DNA of 58,455 nt from contig JAHDCI010000011.1 of NCBI GenBank assembly GCA_020629955.1, positions 1-58,455 of the forward strand. The letters are read 5' to 3'. How positions within the stretch are numbered: the first letter of the stretch is position 1; the number at the start of each line of letters is the position of its first letter. The stretch comes from Myxococcota bacterium (GTDB lineage Bacteria > Myxococcota_A > Polyangia > Polyangiales > Houyiibacteriaceae). The notes under the pieces are model-generated. The model saw nothing but the letters and a program-made list of their open reading frames with translations. It was not told where the DNA came from and searched no databases. Positions 1 to 8,121 of the stretch are shown here, piece by piece. Made by a program: the position numbers and the translations under genes.

Positions 1-173
1 CGAACGCCCGATTCAGCACCGAGGTAGTCCTCCGGGGAAATCCACTGAAGTTCCTCCGAGGATTCCTCCGGGGCGTCGGCCGCCGGTGCAGTAGCCGTCG
101 AGTTGGACCAGTCCCAATACGCGAGCCCAAGCCCGCCGAGGATCGCGACGAGCCACATGAACCACTCGAACAT
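1..173 (-). CDS. hypothetical membrane-anchored protein, 3' end beyond window
   Basis: An ATG at 173-171 opens a frame that runs off the left edge after 57 codons, so the C-terminus is missing. The N-terminus (MFEWFMWLVAILGGLGLAYW) is a single hydrophobic segment, followed by an Ala/Glu-rich stretch and the sequence WISPEDYLG. A short N-terminal membrane anchor with a cytoplasmic or periplasmic tail is the simplest reading. It lies 45 nt downstream of murG on the same strand and may be the last visible gene of the dcw operon; in many bacteria murC follows murG, and this is not MurC. I do not recognise a family. Confidence 0.55.
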   Translation of the reverse strand, partial: MFEWFMWLVAILGGLGLAYWDWSNSTATAPAADAPEESSEELQWISPEDYLGAESGV

Positions 174-218
174 TCCCGGACGGACCTTAACGCGCACGAA
201 GCGTTCTTAGCGCGTCCC

Positions 219-1517
219 CTAGTCGAAGACGAGAGGTCGTTGTGGACGCGGCGGCACCATGCTTGGGGCGCGGTAGAGATGCGTACCAAGACGCGGCACA
301 TAAGGCTGCTCTCCACGAAGCCCGTGCACCGAGGCCATCGAACCTTCACCTTCCTCGGCGCTTCCGTTTCGCACCGCCGGGGGCGCTGGCGGAATCGAAT
401 CGACTCGCGCTTTGCCTTCGTCCCAGCCGAGCCAAGCGCAAAGGTCGTCGACAATCTCGGCAGCGGCATCGGGTTTGCCAAAGTTACGCGCAGCGCGAGA
501 CATTTCGAGTCGTTTGTTGCGGTCGCCAAGTAGCGCACCGACGTGGTCGCGAAGGGTCAAAGGAGTGAGGTCGGCCTGTGGCAAACAGATCGCTGCGTTT
601 TCGTCCTCGAGCGCGCGAGCGTTCTTGGTCTGATGGTCGTCGGCAGCCGTCGGAAGCGGGATCAGGATCGAGGGGCGTCCCATCGCCGACAGCTCCGCGA
701 GCGTAGTCGCGCCGGCGCGCGCGATCACGACCGCCGCATCGGTATAAGCGCTCGCCATATCTTCGATGAACGGCGTGACCTCTGCATCGAGACCGAGCTG
801 TTCATAGGTCGCGCGCACCTCATCAAACATCGCTCTCCCGGTTTGGTGCACAATCTTCACGCCATCGAGCAAGCCTGCTTCAGCAAGCTTCGCCATCGCT
901 CCGGGAACGTTGTCGTTGAGCGCCTTCGCGCCTTGTGAGCCCCCGAAGATGAGCACAGACTTCGCTCTCGCCTCGAACCCTTCCGGGTCCATCGACGCGT
1001 GACGCGCAACCCGCGCAAGCTCTCGCCGAATTGGGTTTCCGACAACCCGGCCGGCGCTTCCGAACTGTCCTTTTGTCCCTTCAAAGGCAAGGTATGCGCG
1101 GCCTACCACTTTGGAGAGCCCTTTGTTCGTGAGTCCGACATGGGCATTCTGCTCGAGCAGCGCGCAGGGCACCCTTAGAGATGCCGCGCCGAGGACAGCC
1201 GGACCGCTTGCGTAGCCCCCGACGCCGATGACGAGCTCCGCGTCGAAATCCTGGACCAGCTTCCTGGCGTCCATCGTCGCTTTCGGTAGCCGACCCAAAC
1301 TCTTCACAAGTTCTTTCGGTGAGCGCCCCTTCAGCGGCGTCACTTCAAGGCATTCGAGACGTTCCCCACGCTTTGGGAGCACCCGGGATTCGATCCCGCG
1401 CTCGGTCCCAAGAAAGAGAACATCCACATCCAAGCGGCGCCGCAATTCTTCGACGACCGCAAGCCCTGGAAAGAGGTGTCCCCCTGTCCCGCCTCCCGCA
1501 ACGATTACTCTCCTCAT
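219..1517 (-). CDS. murG: UDP-GlcNAc:undecaprenyl-PP-MurNAc-pentapeptide GlcNAc transferase
   Basis: MurG converts lipid I to lipid II at the inner face of the cytoplasmic membrane. The protein has the family's glycine-rich N-terminal loop GGGTGGH (residues 8-14), GGYASGP, LEQNA, GGSQGA, HQTG, the donor-site RAGATTLAEL and DDHQTKNA. The ATG overlaps the ftsW stop (ATGA), consistent with translational coupling. At 432 aa it is longer than typical MurG (about 355 aa): after the conserved core ends near residue 365 there is a Pro/Arg-rich tail of about 65 residues with no recognised domain. The gene call is firm; the tail's role is unknown. Confidence 0.97.
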   Translation of the reverse strand: MRRVIVAGGGTGGHLFPGLAVVEELRRRLDVDVLFLGTERGIESRVLPKRGERLECLEVTPLKGRSPKELVKSLGRLPKATMDARKLVQDFDAELVIGVGGYASGPAVLGAASLRVPCALLEQNAHVGLTNKGLSKVVGRAYLAFEGTKGQFGSAGRVVGNPIRRELARVARHASMDPEGFEARAKSVLIFGGSQGAKALNDNVPGAMAKLAEAGLLDGVKIVHQTGRAMFDEVRATYEQLGLDAEVTPFIEDMASAYTDAAVVIARAGATTLAELSAMGRPSILIPLPTAADDHQTKNARALEDENAAICLPQADLTPLTLRDHVGALLGDRNKRLEMSRAARNFGKPDAAAEIVDDLCAWLGWDEGKARVDSIPPAPPAVRNGSAEEGEGSMASVHGLRGEQPYVPRLGTHLYRAPSMVPPRPQRPLVFD

Positions 1518-2806
1518 CCCATCGCTCCTTTGACGCGCGCATGCGCGACTCCGGCTTCGCCCAGCCGGTGATTTCGCTTCCGAGAGCGCCGCCTCGTGGC
1601 TCTCGGAGCTTTCTTTTCAACAGGACCCGCCTCTTCGGGCACGTCCTCGTCCATGCGCGCAACGCCCTCGCGCGCACGAGAAATATTCAGAAGAATTCCA
1701 ACCGCCGCGCAGTTCACGAGCAGAGAGGAACCCCCGTAGCTGATAAATGGCAGAACGAGACCCTTCGTCGGCACGAGTCCCATCGCAACCGCGAGATTCG
1801 TGAATGCCTGCATGCCGAGGAAGAACGTGATGCCAAACGCCATGTAAGTGCCGTAGTCATTCGCCGCGTTCATCGCGGCACGAACGCCTCGCCAAACGAT
1901 CGCAACAAACACGAAGAGGAGACAGACGATCCCAACAAATCCGAGCTCTTCTCCGATGATCGCACTGATAAAGTCGGTATGGGCCTCGGGAAGGTAGAGA
2001 AGCTTCTGTCGTCCATCACCGAGACCAACGCCCGTCGCGCCGCCGGCGCCAAAGCTGATCAACGACTCGGTGATCTGATACCCGATACCGAGGCGATGCT
2101 CGAAGGGTTCGAGGAAGGCTTGGATGCGTCGCATCCGGTACGGACTCGTGGCGATAAGCAGGTAGACGATCGGGAGCGCCATGAGCCCCGCGCCGAGCAG
2201 ATACCCGACGCGCGCGCCGGCGGCGAAGAGCATCACGAAGGTCAGCGCCATCATCACCACTGCGCTACCGAGATCAGGCTGTTTCAAACAGAGAAGAGCC
2301 AGAATTCCAGATACCAAAAGGTGAGGAAGAAAGCCGATCTGGAAGGAGCGAATCTGATCTCGCTTCTTGGAAAGCGAATACGCCATCCAAAGGATCAACA
2401 CGAGTTTCGCAATCTCCGCCGGTTGGACGTTCAATGGACCGATGGGGATCCATCGCGCTGCGCCGCCCGCGCTCCGACCAAACCCTAGGGCCACAATGAG
2501 AAGCAAGCCTGTTACTCCGGCCAGCGCCGGATAGGTTAGCGCGCGATAGCGATGGTAATCGAAGCGCGCGATGACCAACATGATGAGCACGCCCATGCTG
2601 GCGAAGACGCCCTGACGAATCAAAAAGCGGAAGGGGTCGTCATAGCGAGAATCCGCAAAGAACGCGCTCGCGGAGAAAACCATTACGACGCCAAACGCGA
2701 TCAAGCCGATCACGAGCGCGAGCAGCGTCGGGTCCGCAGGTCCGATAACGCGAGGAGCAACGCTGCCCTCCATACGAGGGGAAAGAAACGAGAGCCACTT
2801 CTTCAT
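1514..2806 (-). CDS. ftsW: SEDS-family peptidoglycan polymerase FtsW
   Basis: A 430-aa polytopic membrane protein of the SEDS family (FtsW/RodA/SpoVE), the septal glycan polymerase that pairs with the class B PBP FtsI. Visible family features include the GGAARWIPIGP segment, QPAEIAKL, KQPDLGSA, the PEAHTDFISAIIGEELGF loop and the C-terminal FISYGGSS motif. About nine to ten hydrophobic segments can be counted. Placement between murD and murG identifies it as FtsW rather than RodA. The Arg/Lys-rich C-terminal tail (about 45 residues) is cytoplasmic by charge. Both ends overlap the neighbouring genes by 4 nt (ATGA). Confidence 0.96.
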   Translation of the reverse strand: MKKWLSFLSPRMEGSVAPRVIGPADPTLLALVIGLIAFGVVMVFSASAFFADSRYDDPFRFLIRQGVFASMGVLIMLVIARFDYHRYRALTYPALAGVTGLLLIVALGFGRSAGGAARWIPIGPLNVQPAEIAKLVLILWMAYSLSKKRDQIRSFQIGFLPHLLVSGILALLCLKQPDLGSAVVMMALTFVMLFAAGARVGYLLGAGLMALPIVYLLIATSPYRMRRIQAFLEPFEHRLGIGYQITESLISFGAGGATGVGLGDGRQKLLYLPEAHTDFISAIIGEELGFVGIVCLLFVFVAIVWRGVRAAMNAANDYGTYMAFGITFFLGMQAFTNLAVAMGLVPTKGLVLPFISYGGSSLLVNCAAVGILLNISRAREGVARMDEDVPEEAGPVEKKAPRATRRRSRKRNHRLGEAGVAHARVKGAMG

Positions 2807-4152
2807 CGCGTCACTTCTCCGTCAAGACCGCGAACCTCGGCCTGGAAAACGTCCCCGCGTTCGGCGTAGGAACGGTACATATCGAAGCTGCTACAGGCAG
2901 GTGCGAGCAGTACGATATCGCCGCTGTTCGCGAATCGTCGCGCGAGATTCACCGCTTCACGCATATCGCTGGCACGCGCGCCGGGCAGTGAAAGCGAGGC
3001 AAGCTCGTCCTCGATCCGCGCCGCACCCTCGCCGAGCGTGACGAGCGCACGACCGCAAAGACCAAGTGCTTCACGAAGGGGCGCGTAGCTCCCGTCTTTG
3101 TCCCGGCCTCCGGCGATCAAGATGACCTTCTCGCCGGCAGCAGCAAAACCGTCCAGCGCCGCCACGGCAGCGCCGACGTTCGTCGCCTTCGAATCGTCGA
3201 AGTACTGAACGCCGTCGAGATTCCGCACGAACTCAACGCGATGCGGAAGGCCGCGGAAGTTTCGCAAACCCGCTTCGATCGCTTCGTTCGGGATGCCAGC
3301 ACACTGCGCGGCCAGCGCAGCGGCGGCCAAGTTCAACTCGTTGTGGAGACCGCGAACGTGAAGCTCGGACATCGGAAGGGAAATCCCTCCGCCTTGAAGT
3401 ATCCCGTCCGAAACGCGCATTCGCGCACTCGAAAATGCGACTTTCTCGCCACGACTCTTGGAAGCGTATCGTTTGCAAAGAGAATCGCCCTCCGGATAGA
3501 TAGCGAAGCTATTCTCAGACTGAATGAGAAATAGATTTCCCTTTGCATTCGCGTATTCCTCGAACGAGGAGTAACGATTCAAATGATCTTCGGTGATATT
3601 GAGCAAAACACCGACCTCAGGCGCAAAATGCTCCACGCGTTCGAGCTGATAGCTCGAGAGTTCGAGCGCAACGATTCCCTTGGTAGACGCGGCCGCGCTT
3701 CCCACGACTTCGGTCAACGGAGTCCCAAGGTTGCCTCCGACGAAGGAAGGCCGGTCGAGCTGGTCCAGGATACATCCGAGCATCGAGACAACCGTGCTCT
3801 TTCCGTTCGTGCCGGTGACCGCGATAATCGGCGCATCGATGAACCACGAGGCAAGCTCGATCTCGCTCGCCACCGGGATCCCCGCAGCTTCCGCGGCTTC
3901 GAGCGCGGGAAGCGAAGGCACGCCTGGCGATACAACAATGCGATCCACCGATGTGAATACATCCTCCGGGTGCCCGCCGAGAACGCGCTCGATCGCAGCC
4001 GGCAAGGCGTCCAGACCGAGGACTTCGGTCCGAGCGTCGTTGACCAAAACCGTCGCGCCTTTGGCGTGCAGCAGACGCGCAGCAGCGAGGCCGGATTTTC
4101 CAAGCCCCACGACCAAAACGCGTTCGCCGCGAATATCGGTCTGCGCACTCAT
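2803..4152 (-). CDS. murD: UDP-N-acetylmuramoyl-L-alanine--D-glutamate ligase
   Basis: MurD adds D-Glu to UDP-MurNAc-L-Ala in the cytoplasm. The 449-aa protein starts with a Rossmann-like GLGKSGLAAARLL and has the Mur ligase P-loop VTGTNGKSTV, a downstream NITEDHLNRY segment, and DDSKATNVGAAVAAL plus GGRDK in the C-terminal domains. The open frame extends upstream to 4236. I chose the ATG at 4152 because it overlaps the mraY stop as ATGA, the pattern used at every junction here, and because the 28 extra residues are unlike MurD. Confidence 0.96.
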   Translation of the reverse strand: MSAQTDIRGERVLVVGLGKSGLAAARLLHAKGATVLVNDARTEVLGLDALPAAIERVLGGHPEDVFTSVDRIVVSPGVPSLPALEAAEAAGIPVASEIELASWFIDAPIIAVTGTNGKSTVVSMLGCILDQLDRPSFVGGNLGTPLTEVVGSAAASTKGIVALELSSYQLERVEHFAPEVGVLLNITEDHLNRYSSFEEYANAKGNLFLIQSENSFAIYPEGDSLCKRYASKSRGEKVAFSSARMRVSDGILQGGGISLPMSELHVRGLHNELNLAAAALAAQCAGIPNEAIEAGLRNFRGLPHRVEFVRNLDGVQYFDDSKATNVGAAVAALDGFAAAGEKVILIAGGRDKDGSYAPLREALGLCGRALVTLGEGAARIEDELASLSLPGARASDMREAVNLARRFANSGDIVLLAPACSSFDMYRSYAERGDVFQAEVRGLDGEVTR

Positions 4153-5303
4153 CGAAGCTTCAGCGTGGCGAGCGCAGCAACGGCCAACATGATGGAAATA
4201 ATCCAGAAGCGAACGATGACCTTCGGCTCCGGCCATCCCTTCTTCTCGAAGTGATGATGAATAGGCGCCATCAGGAAGATTCGCTTGCCCGTCGTCTTGA
4301 AGTAACCGACCTGCAAAATGACGCTGATGGATTCAAGGAAGAAGATTCCCCCGAGCACCACGGAGAGGAACTCGTTCTTCGTGCAGACCGCGAGCGCGCC
4401 GAGGCCACCACCAAGAGCCAGCGAACCAACGTCGCCCATGAAGACCTGCGCCGGGTAGGTATTGAACCAAAGAAAGCCAAAGCCGACGCCCACGACGGAG
4501 GCGCAATAAATGGAAAGCTCGCTCGCGCTCGTGAGGTGCGGAATGAAGAGGTAATCGGCCATACTCCTCTCGAAGAGGACAACGCCTGCGAGATACGCGA
4601 GCACCGCATAGACCGCCGCGTTGATCATGACAGGACCGATCGCGAGCCCATCCAGCCCGTCCGTGAGGTTCACTCCGTTGGACGTCCCGACGATAACAAA
4701 CGATGCGAAGAGAACGTAGAGCCATGGCGGCATCTCGAAGGGCGTCTCTCCACGGGCCGTGAGCGCCTCGACCGTCTCAAACTTCACGAAGGGAAACGCG
4801 AGCCGATGTCGAATCTCAAGCCAATCGGCCGGGAGGCCCATATCCGCGTTGCCGTAAAAGAGCCAACCACAGATCGCGAAACAAACGCTGAACTGAAAGA
4901 GAAGCTTGTATCGCCCCGCAAGACCGCCCGTGTCCTTCTTTCGAACCTTGGCGGCGTCGTCGATGTAGCCCACGACACCAAACGCCGAGGTGATTGCCGT
5001 AACGACCCAGACCATCGCGTTGCTCGGGTCCGCCCAAAGCACGGTGGAAAGAACCAGTGCGAGCAACATCAGCGCGCCGCCCATCGTGGGTGTGCCCGCC
5101 TTTGAAAGATGAGACTCGAGGCCTTCTTGACGAACGACCTGACCGATCTGCTTCTTTTGAAGACTACGAATAAACCACGGATAGAGACCGAAGCTAAGCA
5201 GCATCGCGGTCATCGTTGCGCAGAGAACGCGGAACGGTACGTACCGAAGCACGTTCGCGAGATGCCACTCTTCAGCGTAGGGATAGAGCAGGTAGTAGAT
5301 CAT
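4149..5303 (-). CDS. mraY: phospho-N-acetylmuramoyl-pentapeptide-transferase
   Basis: MraY transfers phospho-MurNAc-pentapeptide to undecaprenyl phosphate, making lipid I. The protein (384 aa) has multiple hydrophobic segments and the family motifs: SKAGTPTMGG, the Asp-rich YIDDAAKV loop, NLTDGLDGLAIGP, FNTYPAQVFMGDVGSLALGG and the C-terminal MAPIHHHFEKKGWPE. The start at ATG 5303 (MIYYLLYPYAEEW) overlaps the murF stop (ATGA) and matches the usual MraY N-terminus. The 63-residue upstream open frame is Arg-rich, lies inside murF and is not part of the gene. Confidence 0.97.
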   Translation of the reverse strand: MIYYLLYPYAEEWHLANVLRYVPFRVLCATMTAMLLSFGLYPWFIRSLQKKQIGQVVRQEGLESHLSKAGTPTMGGALMLLALVLSTVLWADPSNAMVWVVTAITSAFGVVGYIDDAAKVRKKDTGGLAGRYKLLFQFSVCFAICGWLFYGNADMGLPADWLEIRHRLAFPFVKFETVEALTARGETPFEMPPWLYVLFASFVIVGTSNGVNLTDGLDGLAIGPVMINAAVYAVLAYLAGVVLFERSMADYLFIPHLTSASELSIYCASVVGVGFGFLWFNTYPAQVFMGDVGSLALGGGLGALAVCTKNEFLSVVLGGIFFLESISVILQVGYFKTTGKRIFLMAPIHHHFEKKGWPEPKVIVRFWIISIMLAVAALATLKLR

Positions 5304-6649
5304 CGAACTGTGCCCTCCTGCGAAGTGATTAGCGGAATCGCGCGTTCGATTCGCACGCCACGGGAGCCCTTGAGCAAAACGACGTCGCTTGCGCGAAGAA
5401 CGTCCGAGACGCAGCCGGCCGCTTGTCGAATCGCGTGTTCGTTGTCGGACTGAACGCCGTACGCAGCTCCAACAAAGTGGACCACATCGCAAAGTTCTTC
5501 GGCTTCGCGTCGAAGCTCTCGATGACTCTCTTCGCTCTTCGCACCGAGTTCTCGCATCTCGCCGAGAATCGCGATGAGTCGTCCGCCGCGCTGCTCCGCG
5601 AGTGTCTTCGCCGTTGCAAGCGACGCCCGCGTCGAGGGCGGATTCGCATTGTAAGTATCATCGACCAAGAGGACGTCGCCAAACGCGATAGGAGCGAAAC
5701 GACCCGCCGGTGGCCGAGTATTCGCAATCGCGGTCGCCGCCGCAGCAGGCTCGATATCGAGGGAGATTGCTACGCTCATCGCGGCGGCAACATTCTTCGC
5801 CGCTGTCTCTCCAAGAAAGTGGGTTCGCACGTTCTGGGCTTGGCCGCGAACGACGAGGTCGACACTCGTCATCGCGCCATCGATCTTCCAAGCGCGTATG
5901 CGCACGTCCATTCCATGAACGCCAAACCCAATGCGCCTGGCATCGCTCTGGTAGTCGGTGAGCCGGTCATCGTCTTCGTTAATGAGCACCGCACCATCCG
6001 CCGGAATCGCACGAAGGAGGGCGCGTTTTTCAACCGCAATGCCCTCGACGCCGCCAAGCCCTTCCGCGTGTGCGATTCCAACCATCGTCACCAAACCGAC
6101 GTCCGGCATCGCGATTCGAGCGAGCTCTTCGATTTCCCCCGGAAGGCTAGTTCCCATTTCGATGACCGCAGCGGCGTGATGGGATTCGAGTGCCAAAAGA
6201 GACATCGGAAGCCCAATGCGGTTATTGAGGTTTCCTGGCGTCGCAAAAATGTCGCCAAGAGGCGAGAGCGCTGCGGCGGTGAGAGTCTTTGTGCTCGTTT
6301 TGCCAGCGCTGCCCGTGATGCCAACGACCGGTCCATGAAAAGAGCGACGGTGGGCGCGAGCAACATCACCAAGCGCCGTGAGTGTATCCTCGACGCGGAC
6401 GTGAGCGAGCCTCTCGGGAACCTCTGCGTTCCGGTCGACAATCGCCGCTCCGCGCACCTGCTCAAGGTAGCGATGACCATCGGTTCGCTCGCCACGAAGA
6501 GCGACGAAAAGGGTATTGGCTTCGGCTTGGCGCGAGTCGGTGGTAATGCCGCAAACTTGCCGGTCGGAACCAACCAGCTCGCCACCGGTAATCGCTTCAA
6601 GCTCAGAGAGCTGGAAGGTCGCGCGGTTTTCCGGAATCGGCGTACTCAT
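5300..6649 (-). CDS. murF: UDP-MurNAc-tripeptide--D-Ala-D-Ala ligase
   Basis: MurF completes the cytoplasmic precursor by adding D-Ala-D-Ala. The 449-aa protein has an N-terminal domain with DSRQAEANTLFVAL, the P-loop GITGSAGKTSTKT, the TPGNLNNRIGLPMSLL segment typical of MurF, EMGTSLPGEIEELARIAMPD, and VDDTYNANPPSTRASL and ILGEMRELG in the C-terminal part. ATG start, with ATGA overlaps at both ends. A 434-aa open frame on the opposite strand across this gene is a shadow. Confidence 0.96.
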   Translation of the reverse strand: MSTPIPENRATFQLSELEAITGGELVGSDRQVCGITTDSRQAEANTLFVALRGERTDGHRYLEQVRGAAIVDRNAEVPERLAHVRVEDTLTALGDVARAHRRSFHGPVVGITGSAGKTSTKTLTAAALSPLGDIFATPGNLNNRIGLPMSLLALESHHAAAVIEMGTSLPGEIEELARIAMPDVGLVTMVGIAHAEGLGGVEGIAVEKRALLRAIPADGAVLINEDDDRLTDYQSDARRIGFGVHGMDVRIRAWKIDGAMTSVDLVVRGQAQNVRTHFLGETAAKNVAAAMSVAISLDIEPAAAATAIANTRPPAGRFAPIAFGDVLLVDDTYNANPPSTRASLATAKTLAEQRGGRLIAILGEMRELGAKSEESHRELRREAEELCDVVHFVGAAYGVQSDNEHAIRQAAGCVSDVLRASDVVLLKGSRGVRIERAIPLITSQEGTVR

Positions 6650-8121
6650 GCGCCCTCCCCCGCAGCGAAGAACGCACGCGCGATCTTTCGATCATCGAAG
6701 TCCCGCTTGGTCGTTCCCACGATCTGATAGGTCTCATGTCCTTTACCGGCGATAAGAACGGTATCTCCGCTCGAAGCGTCGGCGAGCGCGGAACGAATCG
6801 CGTGCTCACGGTCCACATCGACATTGAGCTTCGCCGGTGTCCCCTCAAGCCCTGGCAAAATCGCGTCGACGATCGCGGCGGGGTCTTCCGTTCGAGGATT
6901 GTCCGACGTAACCCACGCGACGTCCGCGCCTCGCCCGACCTCGGCGCCCATCATCGGACGCTTCTTTTCATCCCGATCACCGCCACAGCCGAATACGCAG
7001 ATGAGGCGTCCTTCGGTGAGCGGTCGCAGCGCGGCTAGCGCGCGACCGAGCGCCTCAGGGGTGTGTGCATAGTCAACAAAGACCGAGATATTGGCGTGGT
7101 TCTCCACACGCTCAAAACGTCCGGGAGCTCCAGGGGCATTCTCGAGACCGGAGAGAGCGTCCGCCAGCGAGAGGTTAAGCCCCTTGGCAATGCCGAGCGC
7201 CAGAAGGAGATTCTCCAGATTGTGCAGTCCGACGAGTGGGCTGCGAAGACCCAACGTTTCCCCGTCACAAAGGATCGTTGCGCGAATACCCTCGATGGAG
7301 AACGAAACGTCTTTCGCCTGGATGGTGGCAGGCACGTTCGCGCTCACCGTGATCAGCGAGGACTGCGCCGATTGTCCGAGTCTCTCCGCTAACGTCTTCC
7401 CAAAGCTATCGTCCAGGTTGATGACGCTGACTCGTGGATTGTGCCGGGTGAAGAGTTCGGCTTTTGCCTCACCATACGCCTGCATCGTCCCGTGAAAGTC
7501 GAGATGATCCTGCGAAAGGTTCGCAAATGCGGCGACTTCAAAGCGCATCTCGTCGACGCGCCGCTGGGAGAGACCATGACTCGATACCTCCATGACCAAG
7601 GCTTCGGCGCCATCCTCTCGCGCCGCCGCCGTAAAGCGAGCAAGGTCGTCCGCCTCCGGCGTGGTGAAGCCGCTTGGCGTCTCTACTCCGCCCAGACGTT
7701 TGGCGACGGTACCGAGGAGAGCGACCTCGTAGCCCGCAAATCGAAGCATTTGTTCCACGATATATGCCGTGGTCGTTTTGCCATTTGTTCCAGTGATACC
7801 AATGACATTTAATGCCTCACTTGGAGCGCCAAGGACGGCATGCGCAGCAGTGGCCAATACCGCGCGAGCATCTCGAACAATGAGGCTTGGGATCGACGCG
7901 AATTCCGCAGGCAATGGCTTTTCAGAGGCGATCGCGACAGCGCCGGCATTCAGTGCATTCTGCGCAAAGTCGAGACCGTCAAATCGCGCACCCGACAATG
8001 CGACGTAAAGGTCTCCCGGTGCGATCTCGCGGGAATCCCGTCGCACGTTCGCGATCTCCGCATCTCCTTGGCGGGCGATGCAGAGGTCACCGAGTCGATT
8101 CTCGAGTTCGGAGAGCTTCAA
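6646..8121 (-). CDS. murE: UDP-MurNAc-L-Ala-D-Glu--2,6-diaminopimelate ligase
   Basis: MurE adds the third stem-peptide residue. The protein (491 aa) has RRDSREIAPGDLYVAL, the P-loop GITGTNGKTTTAYI, NLSQDHLDFHG, VDYAHTPEAL and FGCGGDRDEKKRPMMG. The motif SDNPRTEDP contains DNPR, which in characterised MurE enzymes goes with meso-diaminopimelate rather than lysine, so a Gram-negative-type A1gamma peptidoglycan is inferred. The start codon is TTG at 8121, which overlaps the ftsI stop as TTGA. No better start fits the N-terminal domain. Confidence 0.96.
   Translation of the reverse strand: MKLSELENRLGDLCIARQGDAEIANVRRDSREIAPGDLYVALSGARFDGLDFAQNALNAGAVAIASEKPLPAEFASIPSLIVRDARAVLATAAHAVLGAPSEALNVIGITGTNGKTTTAYIVEQMLRFAGYEVALLGTVAKRLGGVETPSGFTTPEADDLARFTAAAREDGAEALVMEVSSHGLSQRRVDEMRFEVAAFANLSQDHLDFHGTMQAYGEAKAELFTRHNPRVSVINLDDSFGKTLAERLGQSAQSSLITVSANVPATIQAKDVSFSIEGIRATILCDGETLGLRSPLVGLHNLENLLLALGIAKGLNLSLADALSGLENAPGAPGRFERVENHANISVFVDYAHTPEALGRALAALRPLTEGRLICVFGCGGDRDEKKRPMMGAEVGRGADVAWVTSDNPRTEDPAAIVDAILPGLEGTPAKLNVDVDREHAIRSALADASSGDTVLIAGKGHETYQIVGTTKRDFDDRKIARAFFAAGEGA

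Noticed and set aside
5423..6727. 434-aa plus-strand open frame
   Set aside because: Antisense to murF, with no motifs and Arg-rich composition.
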